Origin: Garcia nutans
Lineage: Eukaryota; Streptophyta; Magnoliopsida; Malpighiales; Euphorbiaceae
Reading direction: 5' to 3'
Assembly (NCBI GenBank): GCA_947685225.1
Contig: CANTUV010000072.1
Coordinates: 9,920,001 to 9,984,000, forward strand
DNA length: 64,000 nt
Below, piece by piece: positions 10,536 to 22,533 of the stretch (the stretch's first letter is position 1; each line of letters opens with the position of its first letter). The translations under genes were made by a program, and so were the position numbers. The notes under the pieces are model-generated. The model saw only the letters and a program-made list of their open reading frames with translations, searched no databases and was not told the origin of the DNA.

Positions 10536-13440
10536 ATAATTTCATCCCTGAAATTACCTGCAATTAGCTTTGAAACAATTATTGGTGGGTATTGGCTTCG
10601 TAAGACTTGTTCACTCTCCCAATTACCCTCTACCATTGTGTGATTCCTCCATAAAACCTTCATCAGAGGCACTTTCTTATTTCTTAGCTCCTTCACTTCT
10701 CGTGCCAAGATTGCTACAGGTTCTTCTTTGTAAATTAGTTTTGGATTCACCTCAATAGATTCAATTGACAATACATGAGACAGATCAAACCTATATCTTC
10801 ATAGCATAGAAACATGAAATACATTATGAATTCTATCCAACTCTGGTGGCAATGATAATCTATAGGCAACTGATCCAACTCTTTATAATACTTCATAAGG
10901 GCCAATAAAATGTGGACTTAGTTTTCCTTTTCTTCCAAATCTTAACACCTTCTTCCATAGAGATATCTTTAAAAACACTTTATCACTTACCTTAAACTCT
11001 ATATCTTTTCTCTTTAAATTAGAGTAAGATTTCTGTCGGTCTAACGATGTTTTCAGCTGATCCCAAATTATTTTCACTTTCTCTTCTGTTTCCTTAACTA
11101 ATTTAGGACCAAACTATCTTCCTTTCTCTAACATCATCATAATATAAAGGTGTTCTACATTTCCTCCCATTTAGAGCTTCATACGGTGCCTTACCAATAC
11201 TAGATTGGTAGTTATTATTATATGTAAATTCAACTAATGGCAAGTGTTTATCCCAACTACCAACAAATTAATAACACAACTTCTAAGCATATCCTCCAAT
11301 ACTGATATCACCCTTTCAGACTGCCCATCAGTCTGGAGATAGAAAGAAGTACTGAAATGTAATCAAGTACCCAATGCACCTTGTAAACTCTTCTAAAATC
11401 TTGAGGTGAATCTGGGATCTCGATCTAATACTAATGAAATTGGAACCCCATGTAGTCTTATAATTTCTCTAATATAAATTTCTGCCAATTTATCAAAGGA
11501 GTAATACATCCTCACTAGTAAAAAGTGAGCTAACTTTGTCATTCTATCTACAATCACCCAAATTGCATCATGTTTTCTCTGGGTTAGAGGTAATCCAGTA
11601 ACAAAATCCATAGTTACTCTATCCCATTTCCATTCAGGCACCGGTAATGGTTACTGCAATCCCGAAGGAACTTGGTGTTTAGCTTTTATTCTCTGACAAG
11701 TGAGGCACTTTGATATAAATTCTGCTATATCTCTTTTCAAACCCTTCCACCAGTAATGTTGTTTTAAATCTAGATATATTTTAGTACTCCCAGGGTGCAT
11801 AGCATAAGTTGATTGATGTGCCTCTTCTAAAATTTTCTTCCTCAATTCTACATCTTCTGGTACACAAAATCGTGTTCTATATCTCACATTACCATCATCT
11901 CCAATTTGAAATTCTCCACTCTCCCCCTTAAGGAAATCTTGCACAATTTTCTGGATCTTCGCATCTCCTTTTTGTGCTTCCTTAATTTGCTTTAAAAGTA
12001 ATGGCTTAACTTGCAATTGGGCCAAAAGTACACCATCATTCCCAACTTCAAATTTAGCATGTAAGGTTCTCAATACAACCAACAACATGAGGGAATAGGC
12101 AGTCAACCCTGCCATAGACTTTTGACTCAAAGCATCTACAACTACATTAGTCTTACCTGAATGGTAGTCAATCAAACAATCATAATCTCTGATTAACTCC
12201 AACCATCGCCTTTGCCGAAGATTCAACTCTTTTTGTAGTTCCAATTATTTCAAACTTTTATGATCGGTATAGATAAAACATTTTCCCTATATAGATAATG
12301 TCGCCATATCTTTAATGCAAACACTACAGCTGCCAACTCTAGATCAAGGATCGGGTAGCTCAACTCATGTGGTTTCAACTGTCTAAAGGTATAGGCAATA
12401 ACTCTACCCTCTTGTATCAATATACAGCCCAAACCATTATGCGATGCATCACTATATATCACATATGGTTTACTTTCTACAGGTAAAGTAAGAATAGGAG
12501 CTTGAATCAACATATCCCTTAATTGTTCAAAACTCATTTGACATTTGTCTGTCCATACAATTTCACCCCTTTTCGAAGTAATTTAGTGAGTGGCATGGCT
12601 ATCATAGAGAATCCCTTTTCAAATCAATGGTAATAACCTACCAATCCTAGAAAACTCATCACTTCTGTAACAATTTTAGGTGGACTCCAATTCAAGATCG
12701 CCTCAACTTTACTTGAGCCTACTCTAATCCCTTCTGCTGAAATAACATGCCTAAGGAAAGTTACTTGATCTAACCAAAACTCACACTTGGATAATTTTGC
12801 AAACAATTACTTCTCCCTTAATGTCTACAATGCAATCTATAAGTGTCTATCATGACCTCCTTACAATGCGAATACACCAAAATATCATTAATAAACACCA
12901 CTACAAATTGATCCAAAAAAAGTCCAAAAATTCAATTCATTAGATCCACAAAAGCTGCTGGTGTATTCGTTAACCCAAAAGGCATCACAAGAAATTCATT
13001 GTGTCAATACCTCGTACGAAAAGCGGACTTGGGTATATCTACCTCTTTCACTTTCAACTTGTGATATCCTGATCTCAAATCAATTTTAGAAATATAGCTG
13101 CTCCTTTCAATTGATCAAAGAGATCGTCAATACGAGGTAATGGATATTTATTTGTGATGGCTACCTTATTCAACTATCGATAATCAATATATAATCTCAA
13201 GGTACCATCCTTCTTTTTGACAAACAATACTGGTGCTCCCCAAGGTGAAATACTAGGATGTATAAATTTCTTATCTAGCAATTCCTATAATTGCACCTTC
13301 AACTCCTTCAACTCTGTTGGTGCCATTTGATAAGGGGTTATAGAGATAGGAGTGGCACCCGGCATCACATCGATACCAAACTCCATCTCTCTCACCGGAG
13401 GTAATCCTAGTAACTCATCTAGGAATACATCCAGAAATTC
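10532..13440 (-). pseudogene. pol: M1 pol pseudogene: RT, RNase H, integrase, chromodomain-like tail
   Basis: Chromovirus pol in broken frames, read right to left. The PR-RT linker and RT lie at about 13430-12600. They include the fingers motif with APVLFVKKKDGTLRL and the palm motif, where the first catalytic Asp reads Asn (FIND instead of FIDD, near 12868-12900). RNase H is at 12537-12250, with YVIYSDASHNGLG and LELAAVVFALKIWRHYL. Integrase starts with an intact HHCC finger (H..H, CLTC at 12244-11651), then MDFVTGLP and DRDPRFTS of the catalytic core (11641-11393). The tail at 11077-10883 (SPHFIGPYEVL) and 10771-10532 (KVLWRNH) matches the region after the chromodomain in these elements. 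Several stops and shifts mean it is dead. Gag and most of protease are absent. Confidence 0.9.
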
Positions 13441-13883
13441 AATCCTACTAAAAAGAATCATCAAAAGTTAAGAAACTTGTTACTTGAATTAAAACTCGAG
13501 CTTCCTTCAATCCTTGTATAAAACTAACTAAATTTTCTTGTTAATTTGAAGGATGGAAATCTCCCTCTCTCAAGCTCCATGAAAATTGGCCAAGACAAGA
13601 AGAAAGGAGAAGGAAGGAGAAGAAATGAAAATTTTAAAAAATGTTTTGGCTTTCCCATACTTTTCCACAAACAAAATATGTATTATTTAATTAAGATTTT
13701 ATTTAAAATAATATTATTTTATATTTTAACAGTTTACTTTTTACTCTTTCACCATCTTACTATTTATATTTAATCTTTTTATATGATATATATGTTATTT
13801 ATATTTCCATCTCTTCTATAAAAACCATCATCATTCTCTCACCACCAATGTATAATAGATTCAATAAAAATCAGGGCATTACA
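13441..13883 (-). mobile_element. M1 5' LTR, first 440 bases, fused to pol
   Basis: On the minus strand it starts TGTAATGCCCTGATTTTT at 13883 and follows the M1 3' LTR for 440 bases. Within a few bases of 13440 it then jumps directly into the PR-RT linker. The rest of the LTR, the primer site and gag are deleted. A short AATTC/CAAT similarity at the join suggests illegitimate recombination. The right flank CAACA would be the target duplication; the left partner is lost. Confidence 0.85.
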
Positions 13884-16561
13884 CAACATATCAAGGAAAG
13901 TTATGCCGTTAGGATACTTTAACAAATCCAATATAGGCTAGAGATTGTGCCATCAAGATACTTCAACAAATCCAATATAGGTTGGATAATGGATGCTTCA
14001 ACAAATCCACTTGAAAATGTCTGCCTTGACAGAAATGAATCTTCATCTTGATTCTCTATTCTTGGGGATAGGCTTTTGTCTTGCCTCAACTTTAGCTCTT
14101 CTAGCTGGATTGATCTAGTCTTTATCTTGGACCTTTGTCCTAATCTTTCATCTTTTGTATCTTCATTTGTTTGAGAGTTTTGATTTTCTTCTTGGTTCTT
14201 CACTTTGCACTTTTGCAAAAAATTCATCTATTTTTTAGCTAGCCCTTATATCCTCTCTTTGCCCCCTGGATGGCAAAATATTAAAAGTGAATCTGAAAAT
14301 ATTTTATACATGCATAAACTCAAAAATTGAAAAGGAAAAGTTTTGCCCCCTGTATAGGCTCAAACTAATGAATTTTCTTTTCATGCAAACTCTGAATGAT
14401 GTTTGTATATTGTCTGATTTCTTGTACAAGCATGCATCTCCATTTTTGTAAAGTGACTGAATCTTCCTCAAGTAATGGGCCTTCCATGCCCCCCTGATTC
14501 CATATCTGCTTCATGTTTGCTTCATAGAGTATTTGTTGTTCACTTTGTCAAAGAATAGATAACACAAGATAAAAAATGCAATGTGATATGCTCATGTATG
14601 CATGATATACATGAATAATACTTACAGTAATTCTATTGACTCACAAACCAAGGTTATTAGCTGAAGTTTTCTCATTGGTTCCTTCTATATGCTTATTCAG
14701 GTCTTGCATTAGAATGACAGAAGGCTTCGCATTTATGGCTTTTATCTTCAAGATGTTGAAAACATGAGTAGTGGAGGCCCCAAGCATTGTAGCCAAATAC
14801 ATGGGAGATATCTGTTTGGTTGATAACTGCTTCATGACATGACCTTGCAAGTGATTCTTTCATTAGCCCTCTTTTACCCATTATTTATTTTAAGGTTTTA
14901 TAATGAAACATACTTCCCTTAACTTGAAGGCTTTGTATGACAAAAACACTTTTTTAAAAAAAAATCTTAAAATCATATTTTGGCTTTGTCAAATCAGTGT
15001 CATTGTACCTCATGACTCAATTTTCCAAATTAATATATCTATAACATGACAACCCTAGTTACCGTACTAAAGTTGGAAATCATTTCCATTTATGCAAGAA
15101 CTATTGCACTTCAGATAGGTATATACACATTACTTGGCCAAAGGTCTCATTGAGTTTGAATTTTGTCTATCTCATATGCATGCTTGTCCAACCTATCTCC
15201 ACTAATAGACTCTACCTACCAAGAGAGATCAACAAGTCTTTGATATGCTTGAAATGGGGCCTATAAGGGACACAAGTTAAATGAAGGCCATTTTTATATT
15301 GGAGCTAATATTACACTGTTGACAAACCATCACACAATGATCTTTTTGTTGGAACCATTTTCACCTTCTGGGCATCACATTTATCTTTTAACTTTATGAA
15401 AATATAGAGCTTGAAAGTCATTCCTTCTTCTTTGGATAAATTTGGATCTTGATTAGGACAGTCTTTGCCTTTGCTAAAAACTTGAGACCCTCATTCTTTT
15501 CTTTTTTCTCTCCCTCTTTTTTCTTTTAGCATTTCATAATTTTTGTTTTTCCTCTGTAGGGCTAGCAAGTGTAGGACTTTTAAGAACTAAATGGTCTTTC
15601 TCCTATCTCTCTGATTTTGGATGAATCTCTAGTTAGATTGGACCAATTCAAATCAAACTGTCCTCGTAAACTAAGTGGAAGTCTTTTGCTACTTTAGGTA
15701 AAAGAGATCTTGGTTGGCTTTCTGAACTACCTTTTTGGGTTTTATTTTCTTTTCCTTTGTTTTCTTTTCATTTCTATTTCTCTCTCTTTTCTTTTTATTT
15801 TAACTTTTTTTCTTCTTTTTTTAGGTTATAACTCTAAAAGAGTTGTCTTATTTGTGCCAATTTGTTTTTGCAATAATAGATGAGTAGAGTGGCATAAATC
15901 TGCTTCAGTCTGACTTTATCTCAATAAGTCCATGATATTAGGTCTAATTTAGGTGTCCTTCAACTATCATTATAGTCTTGACTATATATATTCTTCTTTT
16001 GATCTTCTTTCCCTTTTGTTTCTTATTGATCATGAGACTTGCCAAAAGTGTAACAACAGCTCAGGGTAGGTCATTGGGTTTGCAAGCCAATGAAAAGTAA
16101 GCTAAAATCTCATGATGGCTTAAAAGGACAACTAGGGATTGATATTTAATAAGGCGGATAATAGTTGTTAGCTAACCAAAAAATGCCTAGATCAGCTCTC
16201 CCTAAAATAAGCAGAGTTCAATTTTTTCTTGAAAGTTTGTCAAAGCATGTTCTAAGATTGACAGAGCCTAGACAAAGGTAATTATACAGGAGCCCTCTCT
16301 AAGTAAGCATGCACAGCTCAATGTTATAGAAAAATTTCCTTAGCTAGTAAAGTCATTCAAATCATGATGCATAGATACACTAATTTATGAACATCAAGCT
16401 AGATTCATCATCGGTTGAGCACCAAAATGAACAAAGACCAAAAGTAATTTATTCAAATAATCTTAATTTGAAAAATATAATTGTTCCAAAAAACACCAAA
16501 GAAATAAAATGAAATAAAAGCCAAGGGAAGTTTTATTGAGTTAAAGTCGAAGATGCTTCAT
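13884..16561 (-). mobile_element. T2 post-gag region (Tat-like, almost no coding)
   Basis: This continues T2 downstream of the gag stop and is mirrored by T1 (301-987 and 4442-6069). No RT, RNase H or integrase motif is recognisable on either strand. It includes pyrimidine-rich blocks (15480-15560, 15730-15830) and small direct repeats at 13919-13990 around CAACAAATCCAATATAGG. A 102-codon minus frame at 13919-14227 is lysine- and glutamate-rich without a recognisable domain. M1 interrupts T2 here, so its 3' LTR is not seen. Confidence 0.7.
14641..14850 (-). pseudogene. Short coding remnant in T2, counterpart of 5508-5666
   Basis: A 69-codon frame ends in LMQDLNKHIEGTNEKTS, matching the small frame in T1. 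An overlapping frame (14881-14693) begins with LMKESLARSC, also matched in T1. The paired match in two diverged copies argues for former coding. Function is unassigned. Confidence 0.35.
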
Positions 16562-17842
16562 TTATTCAGACGTATCAAGGGCAATGGTCATCACCTCCTC
16601 ATCTGTAGTTCCTTCATCTGCATCTTGAAAAGTTTATAAGATAGAAATTTCCTTCAATCCTCTATCATAAAGGTTGTTGGCAGTGGCAACCTTTAAATTT
16701 AGGCAAAGGGTTGTTCTTGGTGTTGATTTTTTTAGGCTCAGGCAACTTACTACTGTCGATTAAATCCTAGATCTCATACTTCAATCGAGTACATCTATCT
16801 GTCTCATGTCCTTGTGTCTGATGAAATTGACAAAAAAATTTAGTATTAAAGTTTGGAGGTAAAGGATTCAGCAAGGGTCGAGGAGTCAATGGTTGTAACA
16901 ACCCCTTTTTCTGTAACTTGTTGAAAACCCAAGACAAAGGTTTCCCAATTATGAAAACTATATTCTATTTTCTTGACCAGTTGTATTAACATCGACTTCC
17001 TTATGTGTAATTTGATTGCATGACTAATAATTCCATTTTGAAGAAAAATGGTTCTTCTCTCTTTCCCACTTTCTATTTGCAAGCCAGCTTGAAGAAGATC
17101 TTTGAAATCTCTTATAAGAGAGATTAGGTAGCACCCCTTTCATAATCAGCCTAATCCGGTCGAACTCATCTAGCCTTTTTTAAGAAGTGCAGCCTTATTT
17201 TTCCATCTCTTTACATAATCGACAAAATTTTCATTTTTTTTTGCCTAATAGTATCCACCTCCATCAAAGTCACTTCCAATTTAGCATTGTATATATACTG
17301 CTTGATGAAAGCCTTATACAGCATATCCCAATTTTTTTGGGTTCTTTCTTCTAAGGTATTGAACCAATTCTACACAATAGGATCCAATAAGAGTATGAAA
17401 TACCTTAGAGTTTGAGCCTTAGTAGCTCTGGCAGACTGCATGGCAGTGATGTATTGCTTAACATGCAAGTGAGGATTTCTTGTACCATTGTACCTAGCAA
17501 AGGAAGGCATCTTGAACTTATAAGGGACCTCCTCATCTTGTTCGAACAACTTGTCTATTTCTGACATCTCATCAACTTTTAGTTTTTTTCAAATTTCTTC
17601 TCTAAATTAATAATCATCTTCTCCACATCAGATGTTTCTGCCTTTTCTATAGTTGCTCTTTCCACAACCTTCGACTCTTTCTTCTTACCTTGAGAATCTT
17701 GGAAGTATTGAGCCCAGTCATTATTGTCATTAACAACTACTTTGTCATCATCAAAGGGTACTTCTCCAACCTTAGCCTTTCCTTTGTCCTTCTGCTTCTT
17801 AGTACTAGCAGATGCCTCAAAAGTGTTCCCCAAAAGTGCAGC
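16562..17842 (-). pseudogene. gag: T2 gag, downstream copy of an internal duplication
   Basis: This is the second (3') copy of an internal gag duplication. It contains the Ogre/Tat-type Gag core: frame 17567-17370 (PSFARYNGTRNPHLHVKQYI, ATKAQTLRYF), then NWFNTLEE and KNWDMLYKAFIKQYIYN farther left. It ends in FQDADEGTTDEEVM with the stop at 16562-16564. Internal stops and frame shifts are present. The unit is about 1.19 kb and about 95 percent like its neighbour at 17843-19031. It joins the other copy at CAATCC (17843), similar to CAATCC at 16655. Confidence 0.8.
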
Positions 17843-19133
17843 CAATCCTCTATCATGAAGGTTGCTGGTGGTGGCACCCTTTAAATTTAGGCAAATGGTT
17901 GTTCTTGGTGTTAGGTTTTTCAGGCTCGGGCAACTTACCACTGTCGATTAAATCCTGGATCTCATACTTCAATGGAGTACATCTATCTGTCTCATGTCCT
18001 TGTGTCTGATGAAATTGACAAAAAAGTTTGGTATTAAAGTTTGGAGGTAAAGGATTCGGCAAGGGTCGAGGAGTCAATGGTTGTAACAACCCCTTTTTCT
18101 GTAACTTATTGAAAACCCAAGATAGAGGTTTTCCCAATTATGAAAACTATCTTCTGTTTTCTTAACCAGTTGTATTAACATCAACTTCCTTATGTGTACT
18201 TTGATTGCCAGACTAATAATTCCATTTTGAAGAAAAATGGTTCTTCTCTCTTCCTCACTCTTCTATTTGCAAGCCAGCTTGAAGAAGATCTTTGAAATCT
18301 CTTATAAGAGAGATTAGGTAGCACCCCTTTCATAATCATCCTAATCCGGTCGAACTCATCTGGCTTTTTTTGAGAAGTGCAGCCTTATTTATCCATCCTT
18401 CACATAATCAATAAAATTTTCATTTTGTTTTTGCCTAATAGTCTCCACCTCCATCAAAGTCACTTCCAATTTAGCATTGTATATATACTGCTTGATGAAG
18501 GCCTTATATAGCATATCCCAATTTTTTTGAGTACTTTCTTCCAAGGTATTGAACCAATTCTACACAATAGGATCCAATAAGAGTATGAAATACCTTAGAG
18601 TTTGAGCCTTAGTAGCTCTGGCAGACTGCATGGCAGTGATGTATTACTTAATATTCAAGTGAGAATTTCCTGTACCATTGTACCGAGCAAAGGACGGCAT
18701 CTTGAACTTATAAGAGACCTCCTGTTGTTCGAACAATTTATCTATTTCTGACATCTCTTCAACTTTTAGCTTTTTTTTTTTCAAATTTCTTCTCTAAATC
18801 AGTAATCATTTTCTCCACATCAGATGTTTCTGTCTTTTCCATAGTTGCTCTTTCCGCAACCTTCGACTATTTCTTCTTACCTTGAGAATCTTAGAAGTAT
18901 TGAGCCCAGTCATCATTGTCATTAACAATTACTTTGTCATCATCAAAGGCTACTTCTCCAACCTTAGCCTTTCCTTTGTCCTTCTGCTTCTTAGTAATAG
19001 CAAATGCCTTAAAAGTGTTCCCCAAAAGTGCAGCCAATTGGCTCATCATAGTCTCAGTCAGAGCCTCCTTTAGTTCTTCCATCTTGGCACTGAGGACGTC
19101 GTCCACCATCTTTTGAATCTATTCAGGTTCCAT
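17843..19133 (-). pseudogene. gag: T2 gag, upstream copy with the original start
   Basis: The likely start is ATG at 19131-19133 (MEP), followed by an in-frame TAG at codon 5 and then MVDDVLSAKMEELKEAL. A lysine-rich segment (KKQKDKGKAKVGEV) and an acidic segment follow. The retrotransposon Gag core comes next, around 18700-18400. A CxFHxxxGHxxDxC motif at about 18030-17985 (CQFHQTQGHETDRC) matches the knuckle-like motif of Tat/Ogre Gag. Gag forms the virus-like particle and binds the RNA. Several stops make it non-functional. It is the only recognisable protein of T2; no polymerase follows. Confidence 0.82.
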
Positions 19134-19988
19134 TGCTCTTGGTGAGAAGCTGACCAAGTTGCTACTGGAATCTACATCATCGGCATAGGTTGGGTTGTCA
19201 TACGCTCTTGATCTACTATACTCTAGGTCTGTGAGCCAAAAAGAATCAATGACATGTAATGTAATTTGTGTATGCATGTATGCACAAATAACAAGCAAAC
19301 AAAGATAATTAAGACATTCCTTCCAACCTTATAACTTCCACACACGAATGGCGAGTCTCTTTTCCTAGGTACATGGTCATCAAAATATCAACATGGGATA
19401 TTCTATTTTCAAAACATTCCCTCGTACGATTTTAATAGATAATTATATTTTCAAACATAGAAGTTAATCCATGATAATTCCCATTAATTAGGCTTTAATC
19501 CATTGAATCTCAACTAAAATAGCTTTATGTTATATTGGATTAAAACTAAATTAAGAGCTTTATCATTAATAGGTTTCCCATTTGAAAGAGTAACTAATGA
19601 TTCATGCCAAAAATAATATAAATTAGGCTCACAATTGATTTTTGGTTTTCCATAATTTACCTAAATATTTGTAAGCTCTTTTTGTAATCTTTAGATGAAG
19701 AAAAATATAATTTTGTTTCAAAGCCCCTTGGGCTTTGAAAGTTTTGGGCCATAAGGTGGAAGAAGATTTTTGACCCATCTTGAAAGATTTTATGTTGAAA
19801 GACCATCTTGAAAATTTTGAAAATTTGAGATTTGGTCTTTTGGACTTAAAGGAAAAAATTATTTTTGAGTTTACAATGTAGGTAGGCCATATTAAAAAAA
19901 TAAAAAACCAAATAAGCTACAGTTTAACCAAGATAAATTAATTATAGTCAAACAACAAGCATTTGGGGTAAGAACCTAAGGAAAATAA
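19134..19988 (-). mobile_element. T2 leader between the LTR/UTR array and gag
   Basis: AT-rich 5' leader downstream of the primer site in T2 orientation. I saw no domain or repeat in it, and I did not translate every frame closely. It ends at CTATG (19989-19993), where the LTR-UTR tandem units begin. Confidence 0.55.
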
Positions 19989-20256
19989 CTATGCCAATTA
20001 CATGAGCTTTAGTATTTGGGTTGAAAAGTTTAGGCTCCCATAGCAAGTATATACCAAAAGGTACAAGGCTATAAGTGGTTATGCCATGCTCGATCTCTAT
20101 ACCTTGAGTTCAAGTATGTTATCCCTTACATAACACAACACATGTTATACAGGCATCCTAAATCATGCACACAATGCAATCTAAATGATGTAATGGACAA
20201 TATTATAATAAGAAAGAATAAAATAATATAAATATTATTTGAATCAACTTCTCTTA

Positions 20257-20275
20257 TCCCCAGTGAAGTCACCAC
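20257..20275 (-). promoter_or_regulatory. Primer binding site, T2 array unit 1
   Basis: On the minus strand GTGGTGACTTCACTGGGGA follows the LTR end CTCACA. This is where a tRNA primes minus-strand DNA synthesis. I did not assign the primer tRNA. Confidence 0.75.
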
Positions 20276-21385
20276 TGTGAGCAGGGATTTTTGCCCCCAC
20301 TCCCATGTAGAATGGTTCTTGTGACTTCGGCATTGTTAGGCTCGGGGCCTTAGAGAACACAGGCCTAAAACCGGAGAAAATGGAGTCGCCACCCGCACGG
20401 GCCGAGAAAAAGAAAGGGGTGGATGACTCGATTTCTAAGGAATCCCCAACCCCCTAATGGGTTCAGAAAGTTGGGTATGCATGGGGAATGTGAGCATGAC
20501 CCAGCACCCCCACAGTGCTCGGTTCATTGGAACCAGCCTCCTTTTTAGGTTTATATATTATTAAATTCTTAAATATTATAAAATCATCTATACTACATGC
20601 AATTATCAAAATAAATCATCATTGTATTAAAATCAAAATAAGTTCAAACAAACAATAAATGAGCACCCATACAAGATGAAAACATGCCCTTACAATCATG
20701 TCCAATGTCTAAAACAAAATAAATAAGACACCCACCGAATGGTGGAAACATGCCTTCTACAAGTTTATTAAAAAAAATACATATAAATATAAGGAAAAGA
20801 ATAAAGCAAGGGAAAATAATATAATATATATGAAAATAATTAAATAATTAAAAAGAAAATAAACAAACACATTTTAATATTGCCCTATTAAGGAAATATA
20901 GTGCACGACGACACGAGTCACACCTACAGCAGTCCCGTTAGCCGATTAGCAGACGGGAGTCAAGGGGGCAGCGCCCCCGAAAGGTAAATGATTTGAAGAA
21001 TAAGCTTTTCTGTGGAATTAAGGATTTGCTAATGAAACTAAAATTAAACATGCAAAATTAGAATTTTACAATATGATTTGGATTACAAGACTAAATTAAA
21101 ATATGCAAACTACAAATCTATGCCAATTACATGAGCTTTAGTCTTTGGGTTGAAACGTTTAGGCTCCCATAGCAAGTATCTACCAAAAGATACAAGGCTA
21201 TGAGTGGTTATGCCATGCTCGATCTCTATACCTTGAGTTCAAGTATGGTATCCCTTACATAACACAACACAAGTTATACAGGCATCCTAACTCACGCACA
21301 CAATGCAATCTAAATGATGTAATGGACAATATTATAATAAGAAAGAATAAAATAATATAAATACCAATTGAATCAACTTCTCTTA

Positions 21386-21404
21386 TCCCCAGTGAAGTCG
21401 CCAC
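21386..21404 (-). promoter_or_regulatory. Primer binding site, T2 array unit 2
   Basis: On the minus strand GTGGCGACTTCACTGGGGA abuts the LTR end CTCACA. Confidence 0.75.
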
Positions 21405-22514
21405 TGTGAGCAGGGATTTTTGCCCCCACTCCCATGTGGAATGGTTCTTATGAACTTCAGCATTGTTAGGCCCGGGGCCTTAGAGAACATAGGCCTAAAA
21501 CCGGAGAAAATAGAGTCGCAACCCGCACAGGCCGGGAAAAAGAAAGGGTTGGATGACTCGATTCCTAAGGAATCCCCAACCCCCTAATGGGTTCAGAAAG
21601 TTAGGTATGCATGGGGAATGTGAGCATGACCCAGCACCCCCACAGTGCCCGGTTCATTGGAACCAGCCTCCTTTTTAGGTCTATATATTATTAAATTCTT
21701 AAATATTATAAAATCATCCATACTACATGCAATTATCAAAATAAATCATCATTGTATTAAAATCAAAATAAGTTCAAACAGACAATAAATGAGAACCCAT
21801 ACAAGATGAAAACATGCCCTTACAATCATGTCCAATGTCTAAAACAAAATAAATAAGACACCCACCAAAAGATGGAAACATGCCTTCTACAAGTTTATTA
21901 AAAAAATACATATAAATATAAGGAAAAGAATAAAGCAAGGGAAAATAATATAATATATATGAAAATAATTAAATAATTAAAAAGAAAATAAACAAACACA
22001 TCTTAATATTGCCCTATTAAGGAAATATAGTGCACGACGACACGAGTCGCGCCTACAGCAGTCCCGTTAGCCGATTAGCAGACGGGAGTCAAGGGGGCAG
22101 CACCCCCGAAAGGTAAATGATTTGAAGAATAAGCTTTTCTGTGGAATTAAGGTTTTGCTAATGAAACTAAAATTAAACATGCAAAATTAGGATTTTACAA
22201 TATGATTTGGATTACAAGACTAAATTAAAATATGCAAACTACAACTCTATGCCAATTACATGAGCTTTAGTCTTTGGGTTGAAAAGTTTAGGCTCCCATA
22301 GCAAGTATCTACCAAAAGGTACACGGCTATGAGTGGTTATGTCATGCTCGATCTCTATACCTTGAGTTCAAGTATGGTATCCCTTACATAACACAACACA
22401 AGTTATATAGGCATCCTAACTCACGCACACAATGCAATCTAAATGATGTAATGGACAATATTGTAATAAGAAAGAATAAAATAATATAAATACCAATTGA
22501 ATCAACTTCTCTTA

Positions 22515-22533
22515 TCCCTAGTGAAGTCGCCAC
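22515..22533 (-). promoter_or_regulatory. Primer binding site, T2 full LTR
   Basis: On the minus strand GTGGCGACTTCACTAGGGA abuts the LTR end CTCACA at 22534. This unit is attached to the complete 5' LTR. Confidence 0.78.
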
